Source: Malus domestica | Taxonomy: Eukaryota > Streptophyta > Magnoliopsida > Rosales > Rosaceae | Direction of reading: 5' to 3' | Assembly: GCF_042453785.1 (NCBI RefSeq) | Contig: NC_091676.1 | Location: 2,549,501 to 2,613,500 of the forward strand | DNA length: 64,000 nucleotides | In this document: one piece after another, positions 10,161-19,236 of the stretch | How positions within the stretch are numbered: position 1 is the stretch's first letter | Layout: each line of letters starts with the position of its first letter | Position numbers and translations under genes: made by a program | Notes under the pieces: generated by a model | The model's input: only the letters and a program-made list of their open reading frames with translations | What the model was told of the DNA's origin: nothing | Database searches by the model: none

Positions 10161-10974
10161 AGGAAAGAGATAATAGAAAAAGAAAAGGGAGGCGTTCCAA
10201 GTTCCAACGTCCGAAATCCAACCGGGAAGTCAAGGTGGCACTTCCCTTTGTTAACGTTGACGACGACATCTCGGTCTTCTAAAACAAAAACAAAACGCAC
10301 AGAATGCTTGAGCAGCTTCCTAAAGTGGTCCTAACACTGTTACCGTAAGACCATTGGACCAAAACCCCTCCCTTCAATGTCCAATCATTCTCTTTCTACA
10401 CCCTTTTATTTTAGTTAATTGCATTTCCATCCTAATTCCATAATTAGGATGCAGTCTAAAATATTCAAAAAATAATTTCGCTACAACATGTATGACTAGC
10501 GCTAGCACAACAATAAGCACTAATAAGTGCGAGACTCAATGTGTCAGTTTCTTGCACTTACATACGATTGATTCAACTGCATCTCATCCAAGTAGTCTTC
10601 ACGTAATAAATTACGTAGTACATCTTGATTATGATTTACTTTTTAATTCATGCTAAATTACTTACTACGTCTAAATTTCAAATTATACCATCATTTTATT
10701 CATATGAAACCGGGTTAATACAATTCATCCGAAAAGCCTTGGCATAATAATTTACTTACTACGTCATGGATGCAACTTACTTTTTATCCATGTCGTGATG
10801 TTTTTCACAATAAAAAATTACAATCAATCAATGGAAATCATCATCTTATTGAAAAAGGAGTCCAAGCTTAAAGCAATGATATGCAATATTTACGTAAACA
10901 ATATATTATTCCCCATGAGAGACGCCAAAAGAATCCGAATTTTGTCATCTTATTTTCAATTAAGAGAGGAAATG
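10161..10974. other. Intergenic, nothing recognised
   Basis: No gene or repeat with clear ends. The 75-aa open frame at 10795-11022 is AT-rich, runs into a SINE-like repeat and has no recognisable domain. Confidence 0.5.
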
Positions 10975-11141
10975 CATTGTCATTCAATATTACAGTTTAG
11001 TGGTATTTTTTTTCATTTATAAATGAGAAGTCTTATGTTTGATTCTTGTCAAAGGTAAATTTAAACCACATTATTGCTAGCTCATCTTTAGACTAAGTTC
11101 ATTCCCCTCTTTCAAAGTAGACACTATCTTTTGTTCAAAAA
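10975..11141 (+). mobile_element. SINE-like element copy 1
   Basis: Contains the B-box-like GTTTGATTCTTGTC, then AATTTAAACCACATTATTGC and AGACACTATCTTTTGTTC, and ends in a short poly-A. Two relatives lie at 11397-11563 and 15102-15292. The B box plus A tail indicates a tRNA-derived SINE. The family name is not known to me. Confidence 0.6.
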
Positions 11142-11396
11142 AAAGGAAACGCATTGGGACGGATTGCTTTTATTTCATGTCAACTCAACCAACGTCTAGA
11201 TGGCTCTTTCCTTTTGAGTCAAGACCTAAATTATTAGTCTGCCTTATCTCTTAGAAACTAGCTTCAACAAACTGGGAAAAATACAAAACCCACGAGTGGG
11301 TGGTTTCATACAAAAATCTTGTACATGTCTTGTGCCGTTTGGAATATTATCTCGGAAGCGTGCTTCCGAGAGTACAAACAAACACCAGTGCGTATT

Positions 11397-11563
11397 AAGG
11401 TATTTAGCATTATGATCTAATAATATTACTCTTTACTTCTAAGAGAAAGATCTTAGGTTCGATTCTCGTTAAATGTGAATTTGAACAACATTATTAATAG
11501 CTCATTGTGAGGTTAAGCCCACCAGTCTCCCTTAGTATAGATAATATCATCTGTTAAAAAAAT
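11397..11563 (+). mobile_element. SINE-like element copy 2
   Basis: The clearest copy: TCTTAGGTTCGATTCTCG is a good Pol III B box, followed by GAATTTGAACAACATTATTA, GAGGTTAAGCCCACC and AGATAATATCATCTGTT with an A-rich tail. Confidence 0.65.
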
Positions 11564-12414
11564 TAAAAAGAAAACAAAAACTTAGCTTCACCTACATGAA
11601 TAATTTAACATTCTAATTGTAAACAAAATGCGAGTGGCCCTTACCTAATTGCTTGCTATTAGCTTATTCCATATGGTAGTATGTTTAATAGGTTTGGTTA
11701 AAATTTTAAAATTTGTGTCTTATATCAAGTACCGTGTTAAAACCTGAGCATCTAGTTTTATAATTAATAATGGAGCGGTTTTATGAGGATATGAAAAATT
11801 GTCTCATATTATAAAGTTATGAAACCTTGAAAAAAAACTTATAAGAAGTTGTGCTACTTCATGTATCATCAATTAGTTATAAAGAACAACCACCATGGGG
11901 TGTCTAATAGTTGCTAATGAATTCTAGATTCGAATTCCACACGGTAGGTACTAGATCAATATCTGGCACTCGTACATCACAATATGGCGACCAGCAAGAG
12001 CCTAAAATATCTTTATAAGTCTTTACGATCCTTAAAAATGAATTGTCATAACAAAATCAACCATTCGTTTTCTTAAAAAAAAAAATAGTTACAGAGAAAT
12101 CTCACCTCAATTTCAGGATTAAGATGTTTGTTAGTTGAACCGTTATTATATTTTGCTTTGGGATGCGTCCACAAATCATTGTCACTTGTGAAGGTTTCCA
12201 ATTCAAGTTTGTGTACTATTATATTTATTTTTCAGAATAAAAAAATTGTTTCCAATATCTATAAAAATAAAATAATAATTTAAGATGACATATGCGTATG
12301 GGTGAGCTGGAGAGCGGTGCGATGCGCCACATTATCCCTCCTATTACGTCACATTTAACCTTATAAATTGTTTAATTGGAAAAACGTAAAATAAATAATT
12401 TAAGTCGTACTTCT
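11564..12414. other. Intergenic, nothing recognised
   Basis: AT-rich spacer. I see no gene, RNA gene or well-bounded repeat. Confidence 0.45.
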
Positions 12415-12580
12415 TCTAGATAATAGGTAAGGAGCTATTTCTTTTTACACGACAAGCGAGTCATTACTTACACGAATACACGTTATAATTTAAATTATTT
12501 ATTTTTTAGAAAAAACTTAAAGTCTGTTTAGATATGCCAAATAAATTTACAATTACAATAACTAATAATATCGTTACATC

Positions 12581-13009
12581 TAGACCTGTAAACGGGTTGG
12601 GTTTATTGGGTTTGGGTCGGGTTCAATCCGACCCATTAAGTTAACGGGTCAACTGAACCCAACCCGTTAAGCTAACGGGTCACCCGAACCCGACCCGTTA
12701 AGCTAACGGGTCACCCGTTTCACCCGTTAACACCCGTTAACAATAATTATTATTATTTTTTGCATAAAGTTTATTTTTTGTTATTAAGACTTTACTAAAA
12801 TTACTAAAATATCTTCAACTAACGGGTGCTAACGGGTGTTAACGGGTCCTAACGGGTCTAACGGGTTGACCCAAAGTGACCCGTTATTTAACGGGTTGTT
12901 AACGGGTTCACCCGTTAGCGACCCGACCCGTTAAGCATCCACCTAAATACAAATATTAACGGGTTGGGTCGGGTCGGATTAACGGAATGGGTCCAAAATG
13001 CCAGGCCTA
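12581..13009. mobile_element. hAT-type MITE with 8-bp target duplication
   Basis: Terminal repeats TAGACCTG and CAGGCCTA are inverted with one mismatch. GTTACATC occurs on both sides (12573-12580, 13010-13017), a perfect 8-bp duplication, the hAT hallmark. The interior holds more than 15 copies of AACGGGT or ACCCGTT on both strands, arranged as sub-terminal clusters around an AT-rich centre. Copy B of the duplication lacks the insert (TTTACATTACG near 15597). Confidence 0.9.
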
Positions 13010-13202
13010 GTTACATCATTCGTCAAGTTATTTGATTTATATTGATTATTATCTATCTATGAATCGATTGATATTTTGTAAATAAAATATTAAGTTATGT
13101 CACGTCGTATAAGTAGTTAAACAATGTTCTTCATCAAAACACCATGGTATGGTTCTAGGTCCTCCTGGGTTATGTCATCAAAGAGAGATATCACTCAAGA
13201 TG

Positions 13203-13425
13203 GGAGGCAGATTGTCTGCTTTCATGTTTAGGTACTCTTTTTATCCTCTCCTATTTCGTACGGTCACAGTTAAAATATGTCAATATTTTATTTAATTTTT
13301 TTATAGAGATAATAAGACAAAAAATAATAAAAATATAAAATGTTGACGTGGCTTAACCGTGACCGCACAAATAAAAGGAGATGGGAAGGACACCCAAACA
13401 AAAGAAGGGCAGACAATCTGCCTCC
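13203..13425. mobile_element. MULE-type MITE, copy 1
   Basis: Ends GGAGGCAGATTGTCTGC and GCAGACAATCTGCCTCC are perfect inverted repeats. Flanks CTCAAGATG and CACAAGATG are 9 bp with one mismatch. The centre carries AAAATGTTGACGTGGCTTAACCG and its inverted partner, shared with copies at 15722, 18613 and 35115. Confidence 0.85.
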
Positions 13426-13715
13426 CACAAGATGGGTCCTTCTTTTTTCTTCACTGAAGGCGGCTACAGTAAGCCTATAAAGCTATATAACTGAAGTAAA
13501 ATTGTAGGGGGAATCTGAAAGTAAGAAGAAGTTCCTGCTATATCTTGCTGAACACTTCCGGATCTAGTTTTTGATTCGGGGTTATTCTAATTTTGGGGGT
13601 GACGGCTTCATTTGGGGATGAAGCGGCGGCGGCGGCGGCAGTTTGAGTTCTATTACTTCGTTTCTATTTTGTTGTTTGTTTATGTTGTTTACATGTTTAA
13701 GTTTGTGTGAGTTTT

Positions 13716-15101
13716 TCGTTGTATTTTATATTTTGTCTATTTAAGTTTTTGTGTTTTGTTTGGACTTAAGTCCATTTAACGCAAATTATAATTTTTGCAG
13801 ATCTTTAATGACGTTTACTTTCTGACGAAATAAAAAATAAAATTTTTTAATGTTAAGGCCTCTTTGTTAACTATATTTAGCCCCGGATTGATAAATAAAG
13901 TCACCCACATAATTAGCAGTGTATGATTTAAAATTTGACCCGAAATAATATGTCTATCCTCAATTATATTATATTATTATATGTGCCTAAGAAAAAGGAA
14001 AAAATGTACAACTCGTGGTTCGTCATGTACATCATGACTCATGAGAGCGGGATTAAGGTACGAATTTCATTTGCATTACTCATACTCTACCCTGTCTTTG
14101 TAGACAAGTTGTGTTCTTAATCATTATCGCTATTATTGTTTTTTCGTGGAAAATATTTTTAAACTTCTTCTTGAGAATATGAAAGGGAGAAATTGAACAC
14201 ATAATCACTGATGCATATATAAATGCTCTTTAAATGTATGAGTTGTAAATTTTTTACGGTACTCAATCTTAAAGCCAAGGATACAAAAATTTGATTTCCT
14301 TTCTTTTGATTATTTTGCGATTGTAAAGCAAATAAGGTGGTTCACTAGATCATGCTACGTTTGTGATGTTTTGACAATAAATTATGAACGGAGCAAAACT
14401 CTATCATTGTAAAAGATAAAAAAGCATATCAATTAAGGCCATCAATTACAATTAGTAGCTGAAACTTACCATCAATTATGTGATTAAGAATAATAGAACA
14501 ACTCACTCTTTTTTGCACGCGGACAGTAACAGATAAACATAAAAACTCTGCCTCTGGCAATTACAAAACGTCGTCACTTCACAGCAGGGAGTCTTCATGT
14601 CTGCCTTTGGTAAAGTAAACCATCATGTTTCTCAATCACAATTCACACCTACCAATAATAATACATGGTGTTGCCAGATGACTGCCAATCGCAGCAAGCG
14701 TTCTGGCGCGTGCGAAACGGATGAGCGTGGTTCTTTGATTTCGGCGGATCGGTGATATGCTTAAGTAACAAAAAAGTGAGGAATGATTACGTCACCCCGT
14801 GGGTGATGTGTAACCAGATTTGCGGCTAAGACCGCGTTTGGATTGCGTGGAAGTTGTGGAGTGGGAGTGGGGAAGCTCGTTTTATTTCTTAATCACTTTC
14901 CTAATTGGGATTAAGCCTGCATAAATCAAGGCTCCGATACGCGTTTAAAACACTAGTTTCCTTATCGGAATTGCGAGTAATTTAAGTTTGCGGTGTCTAT
15001 AATGTCTTTTTTATTTTGAGGTAAATTTTGCCTTTTGGTTTTGCTTTTCTGTCCATTATTTTGCAGATTTTATGTTTGAATTCACGAATAGCTAGTAGAT
15101 G
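13716..15101. other. Intergenic between duplicated copies
   Basis: No supported gene. The 61-aa frame at 13935-14120 has no domain. 14690-14880 is locally GC-richer (GCGTTCTGGCGCGTGCG) but shows no open frame or RNA structure I recognise. Confidence 0.45.
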
Positions 15102-15292
15102 TTTTTTTTTTTTAACAAACGATATTATCTATATAAAAAATGGTGAAGGGTAGAGAAGTGAGCTAAGTCTCACACATGGCTAGCCATAATAATATCGTTT
15201 AAATTTGTATTTGACGAGAATTGAAACTAAAACCTAAAATCTCTCACTTACAAATGAAGATGAATATCATTATATTGTAGAACTAAGTAGCC
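15102..15292 (-). mobile_element. SINE-like element copy 3
   Basis: Reverse-oriented relative of the two copies near 11 kb: a poly-T run at 15102-15110, then AACAAACGATATTATCTATA and AATTTGTATTTGACGAGAAT. The tail complement comes first, as expected for a minus-strand retroposon. Confidence 0.6.
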
Positions 15293-15414
15293 ATAATATA
15301 TCACATTTAATCCTATAATTTGAGAAAACACCAGAAATTAGAACTGATTCCAAAAGGTTGCTCCCTCACAATTCAGCAGTCATATTTATTCTATATAATA
15401 CTAGGCTCCTTATA

Positions 15415-16290
15415 TACGTAAGGAGCTATATCTTTTTACACGACCGCGAGTCATTACTTACACGCATAAACTTTAGAATTCAAATTGTTTATTATTTTAT
15501 CATCATCTGAATATCATAATTAAAAGAATTTATTTAATTTAAAGTCTTTTTATATGTGTTGAATAAATTAACAATTACAATAATAAATAGTAGCTTTACA
15601 TTACGTCAAGTTGTGTGATTCATATTGATTTAATCCATCTATGAAAGGATCGATATTTATTAAATAAAATATTTAAGTGATGTCACATCGTATAAGTAGT
15701 TAAACAATGTCCCTTGTCAAAGGACTTTGATTATCTACCCTCCCTATCCCATATCCTTTCTATGCTCTCATATATTTTATGGTAACAGTTAAGGCACGTC
15801 AACATTTTATATTGATTTTTTTATAAAAATAATAAGACAACAAAGCAATTAGAATATAAAATGTTGACGTGACTTAACCGTAACCACATAAATATGAGGG
15901 CATAGAAATGGGTATGGGATGGGGATAGCAGACAATCCATATCCCTTGTCAAAACCTCATGTTATGACTCTAATCCCTCATGGGTTATGTCATCAAAGAA
16001 GAGAATTTCACTTACGATGGGTCCCCCGTAGTTCTTCATTGAAGGCGGCTATAGTAAGCCTATGAAGCTAAAGAATTCGAGTAAAAATTGTGGGGGTGAA
16101 TATGATGGTAGAAAGACGCTTGTACCTCTTGCTGAACATTCTCAGACCTAGTTTTTTGTGTGGGTGTTATTTAAATTTTGGGGTGATGGCTTCTTTTGGG
16201 GATGAGGTGGCGACAGTAGTTTGCGTTTTGATGCTTAAGGTTTAGGTTTTATTTGTGTTGTTTGTTTTTGCTGTCTACAGGCTTAAACGA
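15415..16290 (+). repeat. Direct duplication, copy B (partner 12415-13715)
   Basis: Same order of landmarks as copy A, and the same strand. It lacks the hAT MITE. Its MULE MITE sits at a different position from that in copy A. Divergence is moderate, with many substitutions and small indels, so the duplication is not recent. Confidence 0.75.
15722..15944. mobile_element. MULE-type MITE, copy 2
   Basis: Starts GGACTTTGATTATCT and ends AGACAATCCATATCC, imperfectly inverted, with CTTGTCAAA on both sides (15713-15721, 15945-15953), a perfect 9-bp duplication. It has the same internal TGTTGACGTGACTTAACCG as the other copies. Confidence 0.85.
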
Positions 16291-16320
16291 GGACAAAAAA
16301 CGAGATGAGCTTTTGGCACG

Positions 16321-16500
16321 CAAGGCGAGCTTAGCGCACAATGAAAAAATGGCATGTAAAATGAGGCGGACTGGCGCACAAAAACCGAGATAGGTCAGTG
16401 CATGCAAGGCGAGCTTAGCGCATGACAAAAAAATGGCATGTAAAATGAGGCGGACTGGCCCACGAAAACCGAGATGGGTCAGTGCATGCAAACCGAGGCA
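16321..16500. repeat. 84-bp tandem repeat
   Basis: CAAGGCGAGCTTAGCGCA at 16321 and 16405 starts two near-identical units with ATGGCATGTAAAATGAGGCG and TGGCSCAC. A third partial unit begins near 16489. Open frames across it on both strands are products of the repeat. Confidence 0.85.
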
Positions 16501-16544
16501 GACTGAGCATGCCAAACACTGTGAGCCCTGGCGTACGGTTCAAC

Positions 16545-16935
16545 CATTATTGCCTACACGAAGCATTGGTGCCGAAGGTGGAACATATATAAGCTGCTAT
16601 CAATATGGGGTAGGATTTAGTTTTAATCCCACGGGTCAACCATTGTTGCCCATACGAGTCATTTTTGTCGGAAGCTGGACATTTATAATAGGTAGGGTTT
16701 AGTTTTAATCCCATGCGTCAACCATGTTTACTGTATGAACCATAAGTGCCAAGGGTAGGCATTTATATAGGGTAGGTTTATTTTTAATCTCATGGGTCGA
16801 CCATTGTTGCCCGAACGAAGCATTGGTGTTAGGGGCATTTGTAGGCCGCATCAATAGGGGATCGCAGGGGTCAACCATGGTTGCCGAACAAAGCTTTGTT
16901 GCCGGGGTGGGGCATTTATAGATCGTTATCAACCA
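16545..16935. repeat. Degenerate ~80-bp tandem array
   Basis: Five units share GGGTCAACCATTGTTGCC, CGAAGCATT and GGGGCATTTATA. CAACCAT-type starts lie near 16551, 16637, 16719, 16798 and 16872, with spacing shrinking from 86 to 74 bp. Units are clearly diverged. Confidence 0.8.
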
Positions 16936-17039
16936 TTATAGAATTCACACTAAAATCGTAACTTTTAACATAGTAACCCCTTCTTAAAAAAAAAAACATT
17001 TGCTCACCGTGCTGCCGCGAGGGGAAAAATTCGAATGTG

Positions 17040-17340
17040 TCAGGAATTGAAACACATCGAACTAAGGGTGCTATTTTTACGGTCCAATACTTTTCACCTA
17101 TTACTATTCACGAGCCCCTAGACCTTAAACCTCATGGGCCTCTATTGCTTCTGCTTCACCTTGGGCCTTCCTGAAGGCATGAGTTTGGGTTGCGCCTTGT
17201 GCCTAAACCATTAATTTAAATTATTTTGTTTTTTAATTTTGTTGAATTTTCGTTTTTCCCATACCACAACACCAAACTATTATTTTCATGTTCTACAAAA
17301 TGTATTTTGGTGAAAATTTCCTTATAATTTATGTCAAAAT
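17040..17340 (+). repeat. Dispersed repeat, copy 1
   Basis: The landmarks TTACTATTCA, CTTCATGGGCCTC or CCTCATGGGCCTC, TAAATCATTAATTT-like and GTTCTACAAAAT recur in the same order at 18180-18440. A shorter third match is near 17590-17690. No coding potential; class not assigned. Confidence 0.65.
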
Positions 17341-17853
17341 ATTCAAAAACAAGGATATAAATTTAAAGGTATTTCAATCTAGATAAAGTAACGTGGAAGA
17401 AAATGAAAACTAATGGGAAAAGAAAAAAGGAGGAAAAAATAAAAAAGTAGGAAAGGATACGAACGGTACATTTTACCGATCTCTATAGAATACTGTCGCT
17501 AAAATGGAGCGACTATACATGGAACAAGTCACTACATTCTTACCGATCACCATATTTTCAATTTTTTTTATTTTTCATTTATTTTTGTTACTTTTTTTTT
17601 ATTTCTCTTACCATAACAAACTATCATATTTATGTTTTTCAAAATATATTTTTCAGTGCAAAATCTATTATATTTCATATTTTAAAACTTGGAATCAACG
17701 ATTTAAAACCTAAATTTAAAGATATTTTTTCTATTTTTCATCTTTAAAAATCAATAAAAAATAGTTTTGGGACCTAATAAACGGTAGGACCACATCCAAG
17801 GTTCTTGCAATATTTTCCTCAATTGCTACGCAAAATATTTCTAAAGCTAAATA

Positions 17854-18120
17854 TGAGATCCCACATTAACCAATGGAGAGGATGTAATGTGCCTTATATG
17901 TACATGCTTCCCTCCCTATAGCACAAGGCCTTTTGGGAACTCACTGGCTTCGGATTCCATCGGAACTCTGAAGTTAAGCAAGTTCGTGCGATAGCAATCC
18001 TAGGATGGGTGACCCACTAGGAAGTTCTCGTGTGAGTTCCCAGAAACAAATCTGTGAGGGAATGGTAAGCCCAAAACGGACAATATGATGATACGGCGGA
18101 ATCGAGACTAGGATGTGACA
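17854..18120 (+). mobile_element. Cassandra-type solo LTR carrying 5S rRNA-like sequence
   Basis: The stretch GGATTCCATCGGAACTCTGA, GAAGTTAAGCAAG, TAGGATGGGTGACCC and GGAAGTTCTCGTGTGAG is a diverged 5S rRNA with its internal Pol III promoter. It is embedded in the typical Cassandra TRIM context: GAGATCCCACATTAACC at the start and CGGCGGAATCGAGACTAGGATGTGACA-type end. No second LTR or internal domain is nearby, so it is a solo LTR. Host target duplication not clear. Fossil. Confidence 0.9.
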
Positions 18121-18179
18121 TAAAACTGTGAGTTATAACAAATGCCCCTAATCCCTAAAGCTAAAATTTTTAATTTTTT

Positions 18180-18440
18180 CACCCGTTACTATTCAAACAC
18201 CCCTAATCCCTAAACTTCATGGGCCTCCATTGCTTCTTCTGCGCCTTCCCGAGGGCATAAGTTTGTGTTGCGTACAGAGACGCCTAAATCATTAATTTTA
18301 TGTTTTATTTTATATTTTTTTTTTTAAATTTTCGTTTTTCACATACCAAAACATCAAACTATAATCTTCTTGTTCTACAAAATATATTTTCAATAAATTT
18401 TTGTTATAATGCATATAAAAAATTCAAAAGTTTTTCTTAT
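18180..18440 (+). repeat. Dispersed repeat, copy 2
   Basis: Diverged partner of 17040-17340 in the same orientation (CTTCATGGGCCTCCATTGC, CGAGGGCATAAGTTTG, TTGTTCTACAAAATATA). The Cassandra LTR lies between the two. Confidence 0.6.
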
Positions 18441-18612
18441 ACTCTACTTAAATTTAAATTTGTGTATATTTACCGTACAAATTTTAAAATTTAAATTTAA
18501 TTAAGGGTAATAAATAAGAAAATGAGCATGGCATCTTAGTGTCAGTTGATGACCGAAAATATACCATCAGTAAACTAGCTGCCAAGTGTCAACCCATCAG
18601 CAAAAATATACC

Positions 18613-18839
18613 GGACCTGACTTCTTTGCCCTCCTAGTTCCCATACATTCCCATCCCCTCTTATTTGTGTAGTTACGGTTAAGCCACGTCAACATTTTAT
18701 ATCACTATTATTTTTTGTCTTATTATATATATTAAAAAATCAATATAAAATGTTGACGTGGCTTAACCGTGAGTCCGTGACAGCATAAAATCGGAAGGGT
18801 GGGAGTGTATGGGAACTGGAGGGCAGAGAAACCAGGTCC
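18613..18839. mobile_element. MULE-type MITE, copy 3, upstream of the PB1 gene
   Basis: Starts GGACCTGACTTCTTTGCC and ends GGCAGAGAAACCAGGTCC, inverted. AAATATACC occurs on both sides (18604-18612, 18840-18848), a perfect 9-bp duplication. The inverted TGTTGACGTGGCTTAACCG cores are well kept. It lies about 0.4 kb before the PB1 start codon. Confidence 0.9.
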
Positions 18840-18848
18840 AAATATACC

Positions 18849-19236
18849 CACAGTTTCATTTCCAACTTTGGCCTTTTCCCCACAGTTCCCTCCCTGTTTC
18901 CCCCTTCCCAGTAAAATATTCACAATTTTATTTTTACTTAACATAATTAATCGAAAGAATTAACCCAAAACCCCCCTTTACTACAATTACCAATCAAATT
19001 ATTAAATTAATATTTAAAAAAATAAAAAATATATAATATATATAAAAATAAAAAACAACCAGAGCTTTGAGGAGAGCAGTCGAGGTGTGGAGTAACTATA
19101 TGAGGAGCATCCACCCCCCATTCTTCCGTCCCTCACCCCCAAAAGAAGGAGAAGAAGAGAGTTGAAATTCTAAACCACCACCACCCACCAAAAAACCCCC
19201 ACAATCCTCTCTCACTCACTCCACTCTGCCGCCGCC
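18849..19236 (+). promoter_or_regulatory. Promoter and 5' UTR region of the PB1 gene
   Basis: An AT-rich stretch at 19020-19055 (ATATAATATATATAAAAATA) can serve as the TATA region. It is followed by a C-rich, CT-rich leader with CCACCACCCACC. The start context GCCGCCGCCATGG is strong. Transcription start inferred only. Confidence 0.45.

Larger units (their letters stand above)
12415..13715 (+). repeat. Direct duplication, copy A (partner 15415-16290)
   Basis: Shared landmarks in order: AAGGAGCTAT..CTTTTTACACGAC, GCGAGTCATTACTTACACG, CGTATAAGTAGTTAAACAATG, GGGTTATGTCATCAAAGA, GAAGGCGGCTA and TTTTGGGGATGA. After removing two MITEs each copy is about 0.65-0.9 kb. The right part resembles a promoter/5' leader (GCTATATAACTGAAG), but no reading frame follows. 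It could be a segmental duplication or the terminal repeats of an unrecognised element with 13.7-15.4 kb between them. Confidence 0.75.

Noticed and set aside
16249-16932. Overlapping 75-89-aa proteins near 16.5 kb
   Set aside because: They translate the tandem arrays and show the same repeat on both strands.
17930-18060. A functional 5S rRNA gene
   Set aside because: The 5S-like part is diverged and sits inside a complete Cassandra LTR context, with no T-run terminator or tandem 5S units.
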